From Leclercia adecarboxylata (GTDB lineage: Bacteria; Pseudomonadota; Gammaproteobacteria; Enterobacterales; Enterobacteriaceae), in contig NZ_CP098325.1 in NCBI RefSeq assembly GCF_023639785.1, positions 1,178,001 through 1,242,000 of the forward strand: a DNA stretch of 64,000 nt, read 5' to 3'. This document shows positions 1 to 8,954 of this stretch, piece by piece. Both the position numbers and the translations under genes were made by a program. Within the stretch, counting starts at the first letter, position 1. Every line of letters begins with the position of its first letter. Below the pieces are notes generated by a model, which was given only the letters and a program-made list of their open reading frames with translations, had not been told where the DNA came from and searched no databases.

Positions 1-2
1 GG

Positions 3-941
3 GAGGATCCGCTCCAGACCGAAGCGGACCTGGGCCTGGTGCGCAAGGGTTTTGCGGCGCTGGATTTTGTGGTGGTGCAGGACATCTTCATGACCAAAAC
101 CGCCGAAGCGGCGGACGTGCTGCTGCCCGCCACCTCCTGGGGCGAGCACGGCGGGGTCTTTACCTGCGCCGACCGCGGCTTCCAGCGCTTTGAAAAAGCC
201 GTCGAGCCGAAAGGCGACGTCAAACGCGACTGGGAGATCATCAGCCTGATCGCCACAGAGATGGGCTACCCGATGAGCTATCGCGACAACCAGCAGATCT
301 GGGACGAAATGCGCGCGCTCTGCCCGCTGTTCTACGGCGTGACGTACGAAAAAATGGGCGAGATGGGTCACGTCCAGTGGCCGTGCCCGACGTTCGACCA
401 TCCCGGCACGCCGTGGCTCTATGCAGATAACCGCTTCGACACGCCGAACGGCAAGGGCCAGCTGTTTGCTGCCCCGTGGCGCAGGCCTGCGGAAGTGCCG
501 GACGAAGAGTACCCGCTGGTGCTCTGCACCGTGCGCGAGGTGGGCCACTACTCCTGCCGCTCCATGACCGGCAACTGCGCCGCATTGCAGGCGCTGGCGG
601 ATGAACCGGGCTTCGTGCAGATAAACCCGCAGGATGCGGCGAAACGGGGGATTCAGGATCGCCAGCTGGTGTGGGTCAGCTCCCGTCGCGGGCGGGTGAT
701 CAGCCGGGCGGACGTCAACGAGCGCATCAATCAGGGCGCGGTGTACATGACCTATCAGTGGTGGATCGGGGCCTGTAACGAGCTGACCCAGGACAACCTT
801 GACCCAATTTCGAAAACCCCGGAAACCAAATACTGCGCGGTCAAAATCGACGCCATCGCCGATCAGCCCTGGGCGGAAAGTTACGCCCAGACCACCTATC
901 ACGACATGAAAACCCGCCTGCGTGAGGCGGTGGAGAGTTAA
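3..941 (+). CDS. fdhF: Formate dehydrogenase H paralogue, 3' part only
   Basis: This is the C-terminal 312 residues of a molybdopterin formate dehydrogenase of the FdhF family, the catalytic subunit that oxidises formate to CO2 in formate hydrogenlyase. The frame is open from the window edge (EDPLQTEADLG) to TAA. It shares MTKTAEAADV, REVGHYSCRSMTGNCAAL and AVYMTYQWWIGACNEL with the complete copy at 4349-6496, but differs at many positions, notably around residues 125-160 of the visible part, so it is a diverged paralogue and not a recent duplicate. The Sec/Cys position and the FeS cluster region lie left of the window, so I cannot say whether it is a selenoprotein. hypF starts on the base after its stop, which suggests one transcript. 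Confidence 0.93.
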   Translation, partial: EDPLQTEADLGLVRKGFAALDFVVVQDIFMTKTAEAADVLLPATSWGEHGGVFTCADRGFQRFEKAVEPKGDVKRDWEIISLIATEMGYPMSYRDNQQIWDEMRALCPLFYGVTYEKMGEMGHVQWPCPTFDHPGTPWLYADNRFDTPNGKGQLFAAPWRRPAEVPDEEYPLVLCTVREVGHYSCRSMTGNCAALQALADEPGFVQINPQDAAKRGIQDRQLVWVSSRRGRVISRADVNERINQGAVYMTYQWWIGACNELTQDNLDPISKTPETKYCAVKIDAIADQPWAESYAQTTYHDMKTRLREAVES

Positions 942-3164
942 ATGAGCACAAAGGGCACGCAACTGCGCATTCGCGGCAAAGTCCAGGGGGTGGGGTTCCG
1001 CCCCTGGGTCTGGCAGGTGGCGCAGCGGCTGGGGCTGAAAGGCGACGTCTGCAACGACGGGGCAGGGGTGGAGGTGCGCCTCGTGGGTGGGGCGCAGGCC
1101 TTTATCCGCCAGCTTGCCGTCGGCTGTCCGCCGCTGGCGCGCATCGATGACATCAGCCAACAGCCCTGGCAGTGGGCGCAGCCCCCGGTGGATTTTACCA
1201 TCCGGGCCAGCGCCCACGGCCAGATGAGCACCCAGGTGGTGCCGGATGCCGCCACCTGCCCGGCGTGTCTGGCGGAGATGAACGACCCCCGCCAGCGCCG
1301 CTACCGCTACCCCTTTATCAACTGCACCCACTGCGGGCCGCGCTTCACCATTATCCGGGCGATGCCCTACGACCGCCCGGCCACCACCATGGCGGGGTTT
1401 GCGCTCTGTCCGGCCTGCGAGGCGGAGTACCGCAACCCGGCGGACCGGCGATTTCACGCCCAGCCGGTGGCCTGCCCGGAGTGCGGGCCGCAGATTAGCT
1501 GGGTGAGCGGCGAGGTGCGTGAGGAGCGGGAGGCCGCCCTGAAGGCCGCCGTATTGATGTTAAAAACGGGCGGGATCGTGGCGATAAAGGGGCTGGGGGG
1601 CTTCCATCTGGCCTGCGATGCGCAAAACGTCGCGGCGGTAAACCTGCTACGGGAACGCAAGCGCCGCCCGACCAAACCGCTGGCGGTGATGATCCCCGAG
1701 CGTCTGGCGGCGTGGCTGCCTGCCGACGTGCAGGGGCTGCTGCGCTCCCCGGCCGCGCCGGTGGTGCTGGTGGCTAAACACACTTTGTTCTGTGAGGCCA
1801 TCGCCCCCGGCCTTAACGAGGTGGGGGTGATGCTGGCCGCCAACCCGTTCCAGCACCTGCTGATGCAGGATCTCGACCGCCCCCTGGTGATGACCTCCGG
1901 CAATCTTAACGGCTGCCCGCCCGCGCTCACCAACGACAAAGCCCTGCGGGATCTGGCCGGAATTGCCGACGGCTGGCTGCTGCACAACCGCGATATCGTC
2001 CAGCGTATGGACGACTCGGTGATGCGCGCCAGCGGCGAAATGCTGCGCCGGGCCAGGGGCTTTGTGCCCGATGCGCTGCCCCTGCCGCCCGGTTTTGAAC
2101 AGGCCCCGTCGCTGCTCTGCCTCGGGGCGGATCGCAAAAACACCTTCTGCCTGGTGCGCGGCGGCCAGGCGGTACTGAGCCAGCATCTGGGGGATCTGCA
2201 TAATGACGATGCACAGGCCCAGTGGCAGCAGGCCCTGACGGCCATTCAGGACATCTGGCAGTTTACCGCTGAGCGGGTGGTGACCGACGCCCATCCCGGG
2301 TATCGCTCCACGCAGTTAGGGGAGGCGATGCCGTATCCGCAGCATCGCGTGCTGCATCACCACGCCCACGCCGCGGCCTGCATGGCGGAGCACGGCTGGC
2401 CGCGGGACGGCGGGGACGTGATAGCCCTGGTGCTGGACGGCATCGGCCAGGGCGAGAACGGCGCGCTGTGGGGCGGGGAGTGCCTGCGGGTGAACTACCG
2501 CGCCTGCGAGAAACTGGGGGGGCTACCGGCGGTGGCGCTGCCCGGGGGCGATCTGGCGGCGCGTCAGCCCTGGCGCAACCTGCTGGCCCAGTGGCAGGCG
2601 TTTGTCCCGGCGTGGCGGACGCTGCCCCAGGCCGCGTGGCTTGAGAGTAAACCCTGGCAGCCGCTGGCCCGGGCTATCGAACGCGGGATCAACGCGCCGC
2701 GGGCCTCCTCCGCCGGGCGGCTGTTCGACGCCATCGCCGCGGCGCTCAACTGCGCCCCGGAACAGATTACCTACGAAGGGGAGGCCGCCTGTCGGCTGGA
2801 GGCGCTGGCCCTGAGCGCCGCGCCGCAGGGCCACCCGGTCACGATGCCGGTGCGCGACGGCGAGCTGGATATGGCCACCTTCTGGCGGCAGTGGCTGGGC
2901 TGGCAGGCCCCGGACAACGCCCGGGCGTGGGCCTTCCACGACGCGCTGGCCAGAGGGCTGGCGACCCTTGCCACCAGTCATGCCCGGCGGCTGAAACTTT
3001 CTACCGTCGTGTGCAGCGGCGGCGTGCTGCACAACCGCCTGCTGCGGGAGCGTCTGCAGTTCTGGCTGAGCGATTTTACCGTGCTGTTTCCCGGGCGGCT
3101 TCCCGCCGGAGACGGGGCGGTGGCATTTGGGCAGGCAGTGATTGCCGCCGCGACTTTTCTTTAA
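942..3164 (+). CDS. hypF: Carbamoyltransferase HypF, [NiFe] hydrogenase maturation
   Basis: HypF (740 aa; about 750 in E. coli) uses carbamoyl phosphate and ATP to make the thiocarboxamide on HypE from which the CN ligands of the [NiFe] site are built. Domains in order: N-terminal acylphosphatase ([12 protein letters not shown] near residue 15), a double zinc-finger block with four CxxC pairs (CPAC, CTHC, CPAC, CPEC, about residues 105-182), a YrdC-like domain (about 195-375), and a C-terminal Kae1-like domain with [14 protein letters not shown] and [12 protein letters not shown] directly follows the upstream fdhF stop, and a nickel permease follows 14 bp later. Grouping with FdhF and nickel uptake points to a formate hydrogenlyase/hydrogenase role. 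No hydrogenase structural genes are inside the window. Confidence 0.97.
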   Translation: MSTKGTQLRIRGKVQGVGFRPWVWQVAQRLGLKGDVCNDGAGVEVRLVGGAQAFIRQLAVGCPPLARIDDISQQPWQWAQPPVDFTIRASAHGQMSTQVVPDAATCPACLAEMNDPRQRRYRYPFINCTHCGPRFTIIRAMPYDRPATTMAGFALCPACEAEYRNPADRRFHAQPVACPECGPQISWVSGEVREEREAALKAAVLMLKTGGIVAIKGLGGFHLACDAQNVAAVNLLRERKRRPTKPLAVMIPERLAAWLPADVQGLLRSPAAPVVLVAKHTLFCEAIAPGLNEVGVMLAANPFQHLLMQDLDRPLVMTSGNLNGCPPALTNDKALRDLAGIADGWLLHNRDIVQRMDDSVMRASGEMLRRARGFVPDALPLPPGFEQAPSLLCLGADRKNTFCLVRGGQAVLSQHLGDLHNDDAQAQWQQALTAIQDIWQFTAERVVTDAHPGYRSTQLGEAMPYPQHRVLHHHAHAAACMAEHGWPRDGGDVIALVLDGIGQGENGALWGGECLRVNYRACEKLGGLPAVALPGGDLAARQPWRNLLAQWQAFVPAWRTLPQAAWLESKPWQPLARAIERGINAPRASSAGRLFDAIAAALNCAPEQITYEGEAACRLEALALSAAPQGHPVTMPVRDGELDMATFWRQWLGWQAPDNARAWAFHDALARGLATLATSHARRLKLSTVVCSGGVLHNRLLRERLQFWLSDFTVLFPGRLPAGDGAVAFGQAVIAAATFL

Positions 3165-3178
3165 ATCTGGATCTGACT

Positions 3179-4198
3179 ATGTACATGAAATATTTCAATA
3201 ACCATCCCAAAGCCATGGCGCTGATGCTGGCGTTAATCGCCACCAACATTCTGGCCTGGGCGCTGGCGTTTTACCTCTTTCACGCCACGCCGTCGCTGCT
3301 GGCGGCCAGCCTGCTGGCCTGGTGCTACGGCCTGCGTCACGCGGTGGATGCCGACCACATCGCCGCCATCGACAACGTCACCCGCAAGATGATGCAGCAG
3401 GGCAAACGCCCCTGCGGCGTGGGGGCCTGGTTCTCGCTGGGGCACTCGACGATTGTGGTGCTGGCCTCCATTGCCATCGCCGCCACCGCCACGGCGTTCA
3501 GCCGTAATATGGAGTGGTTCCACGAAACCGGCGGCACCATCGGCACGGCGGTGTCTGCCTTCTTCCTGCTGGCGATGGCGCTGGTGAACCTGGTTATTCT
3601 GCGCGACGTCTGGGGCAGCTTTAACAAAATGAAGCGCGGCGAAAACGTGCCGGACGCGGTGTCCTTTGCCCGCGGGGGGGTGATGAACTGGCTGTTCCGC
3701 TCGGCGTTTCGCCTGGTGACCCGCAGCTGGCACATGTATCTGGTGGGCTTCCTGTTTGGCCTCGGGTTTGATACCGCCACCGAGATCGGGGTGCTGGGGA
3801 TCTCTGCGGCGGGGGCCTCCAGCGGCATGTCGGTGTGGGCGATCATGGTCTTCCCGCTGCTGTTCACCAGCGGCATGGCGATGATCGACACCCTCGACAA
3901 CCTGATTATGGTGGGCGCGTACGGCTGGGCGTTCAACAAGCCCCAGCGCAAGCTCTACTACAACATGACCATCACCGGCACGTCCGTGGTGGTGGCGCTG
4001 TTTATCGGCGGGCTGGAAGCGCTGGGCCTGCTTGCGGATAAGCTGGGCCTGACGGGCGGCCTGTGGAACGGCGTCGCGGCGCTGAACGATAACCTGGGCA
4101 ACGCCGGGTTTATCGTGGTCGGGCTGTTTGTCGCCTGCTGGATCCTCTCGTTAATCAACTACCGCTTTAAAGGCTACGACGCCCTGGTCGTACGCTAA
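3179..4198 (+). CDS. NiCoT-family nickel/cobalt permease (HoxN/NixA type)
   Basis: A 339-residue inner-membrane transporter with about eight hydrophobic segments. The family signature RHAVDADHIAAIDN (residues 53-66) lies in the second membrane segment and supplies the metal-recognition His/Asp residues; a second family motif, GLGFDTATEIGVLGIS, lies in the middle of the protein. I start at ATG 3179, 14 bp after the hypF stop; the open frame extends further upstream only inside hypF. The likely substrate is Ni2+ for [NiFe] hydrogenase, given hypF upstream and fdhF downstream; Co2+ cannot be excluded from sequence. E. coli instead uses the NikABCDE importer, so this is an accessory route. Confidence 0.93.
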   Translation: MYMKYFNNHPKAMALMLALIATNILAWALAFYLFHATPSLLAASLLAWCYGLRHAVDADHIAAIDNVTRKMMQQGKRPCGVGAWFSLGHSTIVVLASIAIAATATAFSRNMEWFHETGGTIGTAVSAFFLLAMALVNLVILRDVWGSFNKMKRGENVPDAVSFARGGVMNWLFRSAFRLVTRSWHMYLVGFLFGLGFDTATEIGVLGISAAGASSGMSVWAIMVFPLLFTSGMAMIDTLDNLIMVGAYGWAFNKPQRKLYYNMTITGTSVVVALFIGGLEALGLLADKLGLTGGLWNGVAALNDNLGNAGFIVVGLFVACWILSLINYRFKGYDALVVR

Positions 4199-4210
4199 CG
4201 TCATCCCTGT

Positions 4211-4239
4211 CCGTTCGTCATGACACTTTTGACGAACGG
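4211..4239. promoter_or_regulatory. Perfect 10-bp inverted repeat upstream of fdhF (possible FhlA site or terminator)
   Basis: CCGTTCGTCA (4211-4220) and TGACGAACGG (4230-4239) are perfectly complementary around a 9-bp spacer. The element sits about 60 bp upstream of the sigma-54-type promoter of fdhF, where an FhlA activator site is expected, but 13 bp after the permease stop. It has no T-tract on the + strand, so I favour a regulatory site over a terminator, without strong conviction. Confidence 0.45.
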
Positions 4240-4296
4240 ACCCCTCTCCGTCGTTTATCTTTATTCTTTTCAATGGCTTAATTTGAAATTTCAGGC

Positions 4297-4312
4297 TGGC
4301 ATAGTTAATGCA
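4297..4312 (+). promoter_or_regulatory. Sigma-54 (-24/-12) promoter of fdhF
   Basis: TGGC at 4297-4300 and TGCA at 4309-4312 place the invariant GG (4298-4299) and GC (4310-4311) exactly 10 bp apart, the RpoN spacing. E. coli fdhF is known to be transcribed by sigma-54 with FhlA. Start of transcription would fall near 4323, leaving a short leader with a GGAG ribosome-binding site (4337-4340) before ATG 4349. Confidence 0.75.
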
Positions 4313-4348
4313 TACCGCTGGGGACATATTACCAACGGAGTAACACCG

Positions 4349-6496
4349 ATGAAGAAAGTCGTCACGGTTTGCCCCTATTGCGCATCGGGTTGCAAAATCA
4401 ACCTGGTGGTCAATAACGGCAAAGTCGTCAAGGCTGAGGCAGCCCAGGGTAAAACCAACCAGGGCGATCTCTGCCTGAAGGGGTATTACGGCTGGGATTT
4501 TATCAATGACACCAAAATCCTCACCCCGCGCCTGAAATCGCCGATGATCCGTCGCGAGCGCGGCGGCAAGCTGGAGGCCGTCTCCTGGGACGAAGCCCTG
4601 GACTACGTCGCCGGCAAGCTCAGTGCTATCAAGGCCGAGCACGGCCCGGACGCAATCATGACCACCGGGTCATCCCGCGGTACCGGGAATGAAACCAACT
4701 ACATCATGCAAAAATTTGCCCGCGCGGCAGTCGGCACCAATAACGTCGACTGCTGCGCGCGCGTCTGACACGGCCCATCGGTTGCAGGTCTGCACCAGTC
4801 GGTCGGTAACGGCGCAATGAGTAACTCCATTGTCGGCATTGAAAAAGCGGACATGGTCTTTATTTTTGGCTACAACCCGGCGGATTCGCACCCTATCGTG
4901 GCGAACCGCGTGATCAAAGCCAAACGCAACGGGGCGAAGATTATCGTCTGCGATCCGCGCAAAATCGAAACCGCGCGCATCGCCGATATGCATCTGGCCC
5001 TGAAAAACGGCTCCAACATCGCGCTGCTGAACGCGATGGGGCACGTGATCATCGAAGAACAGCTCTACGACCGCGCCTTTGTGGCGGCACGTACCGAGGG
5101 CTTCGAGGAGTATCGCAAGATCGTCGAAGGCTACACGCCGGAATCGGTCGAGGAGATCACCGGCGTGAGCGCGGCGGAGATCCGCCAGGCGGCGCGGATG
5201 TACGCGGCGGCGGAAAACGCGGCGATCCTCTGGGGGATGGGCGTGACCCAGTTCTACCAGGGCGTTGAAACCGTGCGCTCCCTCACCAGCCTGGCGCTGC
5301 TGACGGGCAATCTCGGCAAGCCGTACGCGGGGGTAAACCCGGTGCGCGGGCAGAACAACGTCCAGGGCGCATGCGACATGGGTGCGCTGCCGGACACCTA
5401 TCCGGGCTATCAGTACATCAACAACCCGGAAAACCGGGCCAAATTCGCCAAAGCCTGGGGCGTTGAGTCGCTGCCTGCCCATACCGGGTATCGCATCAGC
5501 GAGCTGCCACACCGGGTGGCCCACGGCGAAGTGCGCGCCGCGTACATCATGGGGGAAGATCCGCTCCAGACGGATGCCGAGCTCTCTGCGGTGCGTAAGG
5601 CGTTTGAGGAGCTGGAACTGGTCATCGTGCAGGACATCTTTATGACCAAAACCGCCGCCGCCGCGGATGTGATCCTGCCGTCCACCTCCTGGGGTGAGCA
5701 TGAAGGGGTCTACACCGCCGCCGACCGTGGTTTCCAGCGCTTCTTTAAGGCGGTAGAACCGAAGTGGGATCTGAAAACCGACTGGCAGATCATCAGCGAG
5801 ATTGCCACCCGGATGGGTTATCCGATGCACTATGACAATACCCAGCAGATCTGGGACGAACTGCGTCATCTGTGCCCGGATTTCTTTGGGGCCACCTACG
5901 AGAAGATGGGCGAGCTGGGCTATATCCAGTGGCCGTGTCGGGACGAGTCAGAGGCCGATCAGGGGACGGATTACCTGTTCGAGAAGACGTTCTCCACCCC
6001 GAACGGGCTGGGGCAGCTCTACACCTGCGACTGGGTCGCGCCCATCGACAAGCTGACGGAGGAGTATCCGCTGGTGCTCTCAACCGTGCGTGAAGTGGGG
6101 CACTACTCCTGCCGCTCCATGACCGGGAACTGTGCCGCGCTGGCGGCCCTGGCCGATGAGCCGGGCTATGCGCAGATCAACACGGCGGATGCCGCGCGTC
6201 TGGGCATTGAGGACGAAGCGCTGGTGTGGGTGACGTCGCGTAAAGGGAAGGTGATCACCCGCGCACAGGTGAGCGATCGTCCAAACAAAGGTGCGGTGTA
6301 CATGACCTACCAGTGGTGGATTGGGGCCTGTAACGAGCTGGTGACGGAGAACCTGAGCCCGATTACCAAAACGCCGGAGTATAAGTATTGCGCCGTGCGC
6401 GTGGAGCCGATTGCCGACCAGCAGGCTGCGGAACAGTATGTGATTGATGAGTATCATAAGCTGAAGACGCATTTGCGGGAGATGGCGGTGGGTTGA
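4349..6496 (+). CDS. fdhF: Selenocysteine-containing formate dehydrogenase H
   Basis: A 715-residue protein, the same length as E. coli FDH-H, if the in-frame TGA at 4766-4768 is read as selenocysteine (residue 140; context CCARV-U-HGPSVAGLHQ). It oxidises formate to CO2 as part of formate hydrogenlyase on the cytoplasmic face of the inner membrane. N-terminal CPYCASGC (residues 8-15) plus the Cys in GDLCLKG binds the [4Fe-4S] cluster; the rest binds the bis-MGD molybdenum cofactor. I start at ATG 4349 because of the GGAG site 8 bp upstream and the family N-terminus MKKVVTVCPYC; earlier in-frame ATGs lie in the promoter. The two open segments flanking the TGA are one gene and not a pseudogene. 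REP-type repeats follow the stop. Confidence 0.97.
4766..4806 (+). other. Sec UGA codon and bacterial SECIS hairpin
   Basis: The in-frame TGA is followed immediately by a sequence that folds into the FDH-H type SECIS hairpin, with the GGTCT apical loop at 4787-4791 flanked by complementary GGTTGCA and TGCACC arms. In E. coli this loop is bound by SelB carrying Sec-tRNA. The hairpin lies within coding sequence, so it is constrained both as protein (HGPSVAGLHQ) and RNA. Confidence 0.9.
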
Positions 6497-6505
6497 GTTC
6501 TGATT

Positions 6506-6541
6506 CCCTCTCCCTTTTGGGGAGAGGGTCAGGGTGAGGGG
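6506..6541. repeat. CCCTCTCCC-type palindromic repeat downstream of fdhF
   Basis: One member of a repeat family seen at nine places in this window. It has a CCCTCTCC / GGAGAGGG palindrome followed by GTCAGGGTGAGGGG. Copies occupy ends of transcription units, as REP-type elements do. Confidence 0.8.
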
Positions 6542-6582
6542 AACACATTGCACCGCAATAACATCGCCTGGATTTATGGGTT

Positions 6583-6918
6583 TTGTAGGCCCGTGCAAGC
6601 GCAGCGCCGCCGGGCATTGCACGGTGGGAACATGCGGCGGTGGAGGTGATTCCGTTCACTTTACGTTTATTGCTGCTCTGTAAACCGCGTCACCGGTGAA
6701 CGTGCCAGGGGGGCTCGCCGCCTCCCCCCTGGCAACCCCGGCTCCCGGCAAAGAAAATCGCCGCTACGCGGTCCCTTCGGCTTTCTCCCTCCGGCTATCG
6801 GGTCGGGGGCGATCCTACATCCCTGTAGGTCGCCCCCTCTCGGCGCGTCCCTGCGCCTCGCCCCGGCCTGCGGTCAACGCCTCAGCGATTTTCAGCCGGA
6901 CTCTGGCGTCGCTGTAAG
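6583..6918 (+). repeat. Structured repeat element, copy A
   Basis: First of three copies of a roughly 300-bp element (B at 7173-8954, interrupted; C at 9878-10180, inverted). It begins with a REP-like stretch and contains: hairpin 1, GCCAGGGGGG (6704-6713) with CCCCCCTGGC (6724-6733); an outer pairing, CCGGC-AAA-GAAAATCGC (6745-6761) with GCGATTTTC-A-GCCGG (6885-6899); small hairpin CCGC-TAC-GCGG (6761-6771); and a central hairpin, GGGGGCGA (6805-6812) with TCGCCCCC (6830-6837) enclosing CCTACA/TGTAGG. The same frame is open through the element in all copies (peptide core GKENRRYAVPSAFSLRLSGR). From memory, such peptides are annotated as Ash/Icd-like in enterobacteria and P4-type phages. I treat the element as structured DNA/RNA and not as a confirmed gene. 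Confidence 0.85.
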
Positions 6919-6955
6919 TTATTTATCTTATTGAACTTATTTCATCGCTGGTTTT

Positions 6956-7172
6956 GTGGGAGGTAGGCCCGTGCAAGCGAAGCGCCACCGGGCGGGGTTG
7001 ATCCCCTCTCCCTTTGGGAGAGGGTTAGGGTGAGGGGAACACTTCGCACCGCAATAACAATGCCGGGCGGGGTTGATCCCCTCGCCCCTTTGGGGAGAGG
7101 GTCAGGGTGAGGGGAACATATCGCACCGCAATAACAATGCCGGGTGGCGGCTACGCCTTACCCGGCCTACTT
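6956..7172 (+). repeat. REP element and tandem 75/77-bp repeat units
   Basis: A REP-like sequence (6956-6988) is followed by two near-identical direct units, 6989-7063 and 7064-7140. Each has a GGGCGGGGTTGATCCCCT start, the CCCTCTCCC-type palindrome and a GCACCGCAATAACAATGC end. A further REP palindrome (GCCGGGTGGCGGCTACGCC) follows at 7139-7172. No gene is visible between the fdhF stop and the insertion sequence. Confidence 0.8.
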
Positions 7173-7336
7173 TTGTAGGCCCGTGCAAGCGCAGCGCCGC
7201 CGGGCAATGCACGGTGGGATCATGCGGCTGTGGTGGTGGTTCCGTTCACTTTACGTTTATTGCTGCTCTGTAAACCACGTCGGCGGTGAACGTGTTAAGG
7301 GGGCTATCTGCACTGAACCCCGTTTCCTGGACACCT

Positions 7337-8182
7337 CTATTCTTTTGTTTTTTCTGCCTGAGTCCGGTACGTCACCGGGCTCAGGCCGCCAGTTTTCAGG
7401 CTAATTCGTTCGGTGTTGAAGTAACGAATATAAGCCCTGATATCCCGCTCCAGCTCCTTCACGGAACCATACTTCTTGCGGTAGTACATCTCCACTTTCA
7501 GATGACTGAAGAAGTTTTCCATTACTGCATTATCCAGGCAGTTTCCCTTTCGCGACATACTCTGGACTATCCCGGCTTTTTCCAGCATTAACCGCCATGC
7601 CGGCGTCCTGTAAGCCCAGCCCTGATCGCTGTGTAAGACCAGGCCTTCACTATGTCTTTTTGCTTTCAGGGCCTTATGTAGCATCCTGCAGACCAGAGGC
7701 TGTGACGGGCTGGTCGACATATTCCAGGCCACGATTTCGTTGTTGAACAGATCCTGCAGGGCTGACAGGTACAGTTTCTGTCCCCCGGCCCGGAACTCCG
7801 TCACATCCGTACACCACTTGATCCCGCTTCGTTCAGCGCTGAAGTCGCGGGCCAGCAGATTGGCGGATGCCAGCCCTGCATCCGGCATATACGAGCGGTA
7901 TCTTTTCCGCCGCAGCTGACAGGTGAGGCCATGCTCTTTCATCAGCCTGCGCACTGTCTTGTGATTGAGCGTGAAGCCCTCATCCCGCAGTGCTCTCGTC
8001 ATTCTCCGGTAGCCATAACGCTGCGCATGCCGCTGGCTGATGGCCTTCATTGCACTGACCGCATCCGCATAACGCTCAGTCCCGTGCTCAGGGTGCGAGA
8101 CATGATAATAATATGTGCTGCGTGACAACCGCGCGGCATACAGCAGGCAGGGCAGCCTGTGTGCCGTCAGCAACGACTGCAC
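7337..8182 (-). CDS. IS150-group transposase OrfB (DDE integrase domain)
   Basis: A 281-residue catalytic part of the transposase when counted from GTG 8182; in vivo it is expected mainly as an OrfAB fusion through -1 frameshifting on A6 just upstream. An N-terminal HTH_21-type region (QRYGYRRMTRALRDEG, about residues 54-69) precedes the rve integrase core. The DDE residues can be placed in WCTDVTEF, LHSDQGW and ENFFSHLK. Its first base is the last base of the orfA stop codon, so the frames are offset by -1. The C-terminal end lies 28 bp inside the left IS end, as expected. Confidence 0.95.
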   Translation of the reverse strand: MQSLLTAHRLPCLLYAARLSRSTYYYHVSHPEHGTERYADAVSAMKAISQRHAQRYGYRRMTRALRDEGFTLNHKTVRRLMKEHGLTCQLRRKRYRSYMPDAGLASANLLARDFSAERSGIKWCTDVTEFRAGGQKLYLSALQDLFNNEIVAWNMSTSPSQPLVCRMLHKALKAKRHSEGLVLHSDQGWAYRTPAWRLMLEKAGIVQSMSRKGNCLDNAVMENFFSHLKVEMYYRKKYGSVKELERDIRAYIRYFNTERISLKTGGLSPVTYRTQAEKTKE

Positions 8183-8697
8183 TATTCTGGTTTTTTCTCC
8201 TGCTCCCTGAGCGCGTTTTCTTCTCTCAGGGCTTTCAGCTTTTTTAAGTAAGCATTTTCCGCACGCAGATATTCCAGCTCCCTCTGCAGTTCTTTGGGCG
8301 TCATTTCACTGAAGGGCTTAGCACCGGGGACATATTTTTTCTGTGACATAGCGGGTCCGGGTCTGGCAGTGTGAAGCGCCTTTGCCCCTCCCCTCCGGTA
8401 GCGCCTCATCCAGTTGAGAATAAGGGATTCATTGGGGATGGCGAAGCGCGATGAAGCCTCCGCATAGCTGCACCTGTTTTTTGCGACGTAACGGACAACG
8501 CGGAGCCTGAATTCTGCAGTATAGGTCCGCGCAGGACGGTCCTCCAGCCCGGCTTTACCCTGACGACGGTAAGCCCGTAGCCAGCGGGTCAGGGGTGATT
8601 TGCCGACACTGAACAGGCGGGCTGTTTCTTTAATGCCCGACTTTCCGGCCATGTAATGCTCTACAGCCGCAAGTCTGATATGGAAAGGATGTTTCAT
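8182..8697 (-). CDS. IS150-group transposase OrfA (helix-turn-helix protein)
   Basis: A 171-residue DNA-binding subunit that recognises the IS ends. It has two helix-turn-helix units (GIKETARLFSVGKSPLTRWL near residue 21; CSYAEASSRFAIPNESLIL near residue 76) and a C-terminal leucine-rich coiled coil (ELQRELEYLRAENAYLKKLK, about residues 133-152) for multimerisation with OrfAB. The segment EKKPE before the stop is encoded by the A-rich slippery stretch (8191-8196) where ribosomes shift into orfB. The start is ATG 8697, 54 bp inside the right IS end. Confidence 0.95.
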   Translation of the reverse strand: MKHPFHIRLAAVEHYMAGKSGIKETARLFSVGKSPLTRWLRAYRRQGKAGLEDRPARTYTAEFRLRVVRYVAKNRCSYAEASSRFAIPNESLILNWMRRYRRGGAKALHTARPGPAMSQKKYVPGAKPFSEMTPKELQRELEYLRAENAYLKKLKALREENALREQEKKPE

Positions 8698-8954
8698 CGT
8701 TCTGAACCTCCAGATTTGGAATCTGGTGTCCAGGATCCGGGGTTCAGTGCAATCGCCGCCCCCTTAACAATCCCGGCTCCCGGCAAAGAAAATCGCCGCT
8801 TCGCGGTCCCTTCGGCTTTCTCCCTTCGGCTATCGGGTCGGGGGCGATCCTACATCCATGTAGGTCGCCCCCTCTCGGCGCGTCCCTGCGCCTCGCCCCG
8901 GCCTGCGGTAAACGCTTCGGCGATTTTCAGCCGGACTATGACTTCGCTGTAAGT

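Larger units (their letters stand above)
7309..8751 (-). mobile_element. IS3-family insertion sequence, IS150 group, 1443 bp
   Basis: Ends are 14-bp perfect inverted repeats starting TGCACTGAACCCCG (left at 7309; its complement ends at 8751). They are flanked by a 3-bp target duplication ATC (7306-7308 and 8752-8754). It carries overlapping orfA and orfB on the minus strand with a -1 relation and a run of six A residues (plus-strand T6, 8191-8196) for programmed frameshifting. Length, ORF layout and TG...CA termini match the IS150 group. Intact ends, both ORFs and an exact duplication suggest a recent, potentially active insertion. I cannot name the exact IS. Confidence 0.93.
7173..8954 (+). 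repeat. Structured repeat element, copy B, split by an insertion sequence
   Basis: The left part (7173-7308) and right part (8752-8954) together reconstitute the same element as copy A. The insertion sequence lies in the loop of hairpin 1, whose arms are GTTAAGGGGG (7294-7303) and CCCCCTTAAC (8759-8768). These differ from copy A but remain complementary. The central hairpin is intact at 8840-8872, and the small hairpin is CCGC-TTC-GCGG at 8796-8806. Copy B is followed in the same orientation by the leader and the gene at 9289. Confidence 0.85.

Noticed and set aside
4670..5869. Open frame of 399 codons on the - strand opposite fdhF
   Set aside because: Antisense shadow; fdhF is clearly coding on the + strand.
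4349..6496. fdhF as a pseudogene broken by a TGA stop
   Set aside because: The TGA is at residue 140 in the conserved Sec context and is followed by the FDH-H SECIS hairpin.
6696..6917. Peptide ORFs inside structured repeats A, B and C as genuine genes
   Set aside because: Stem-preserving changes dominate, the copies lack consistent starts or ribosome-binding sites, and the frame is explained by high GC. Kept as repeats; coding remains possible.
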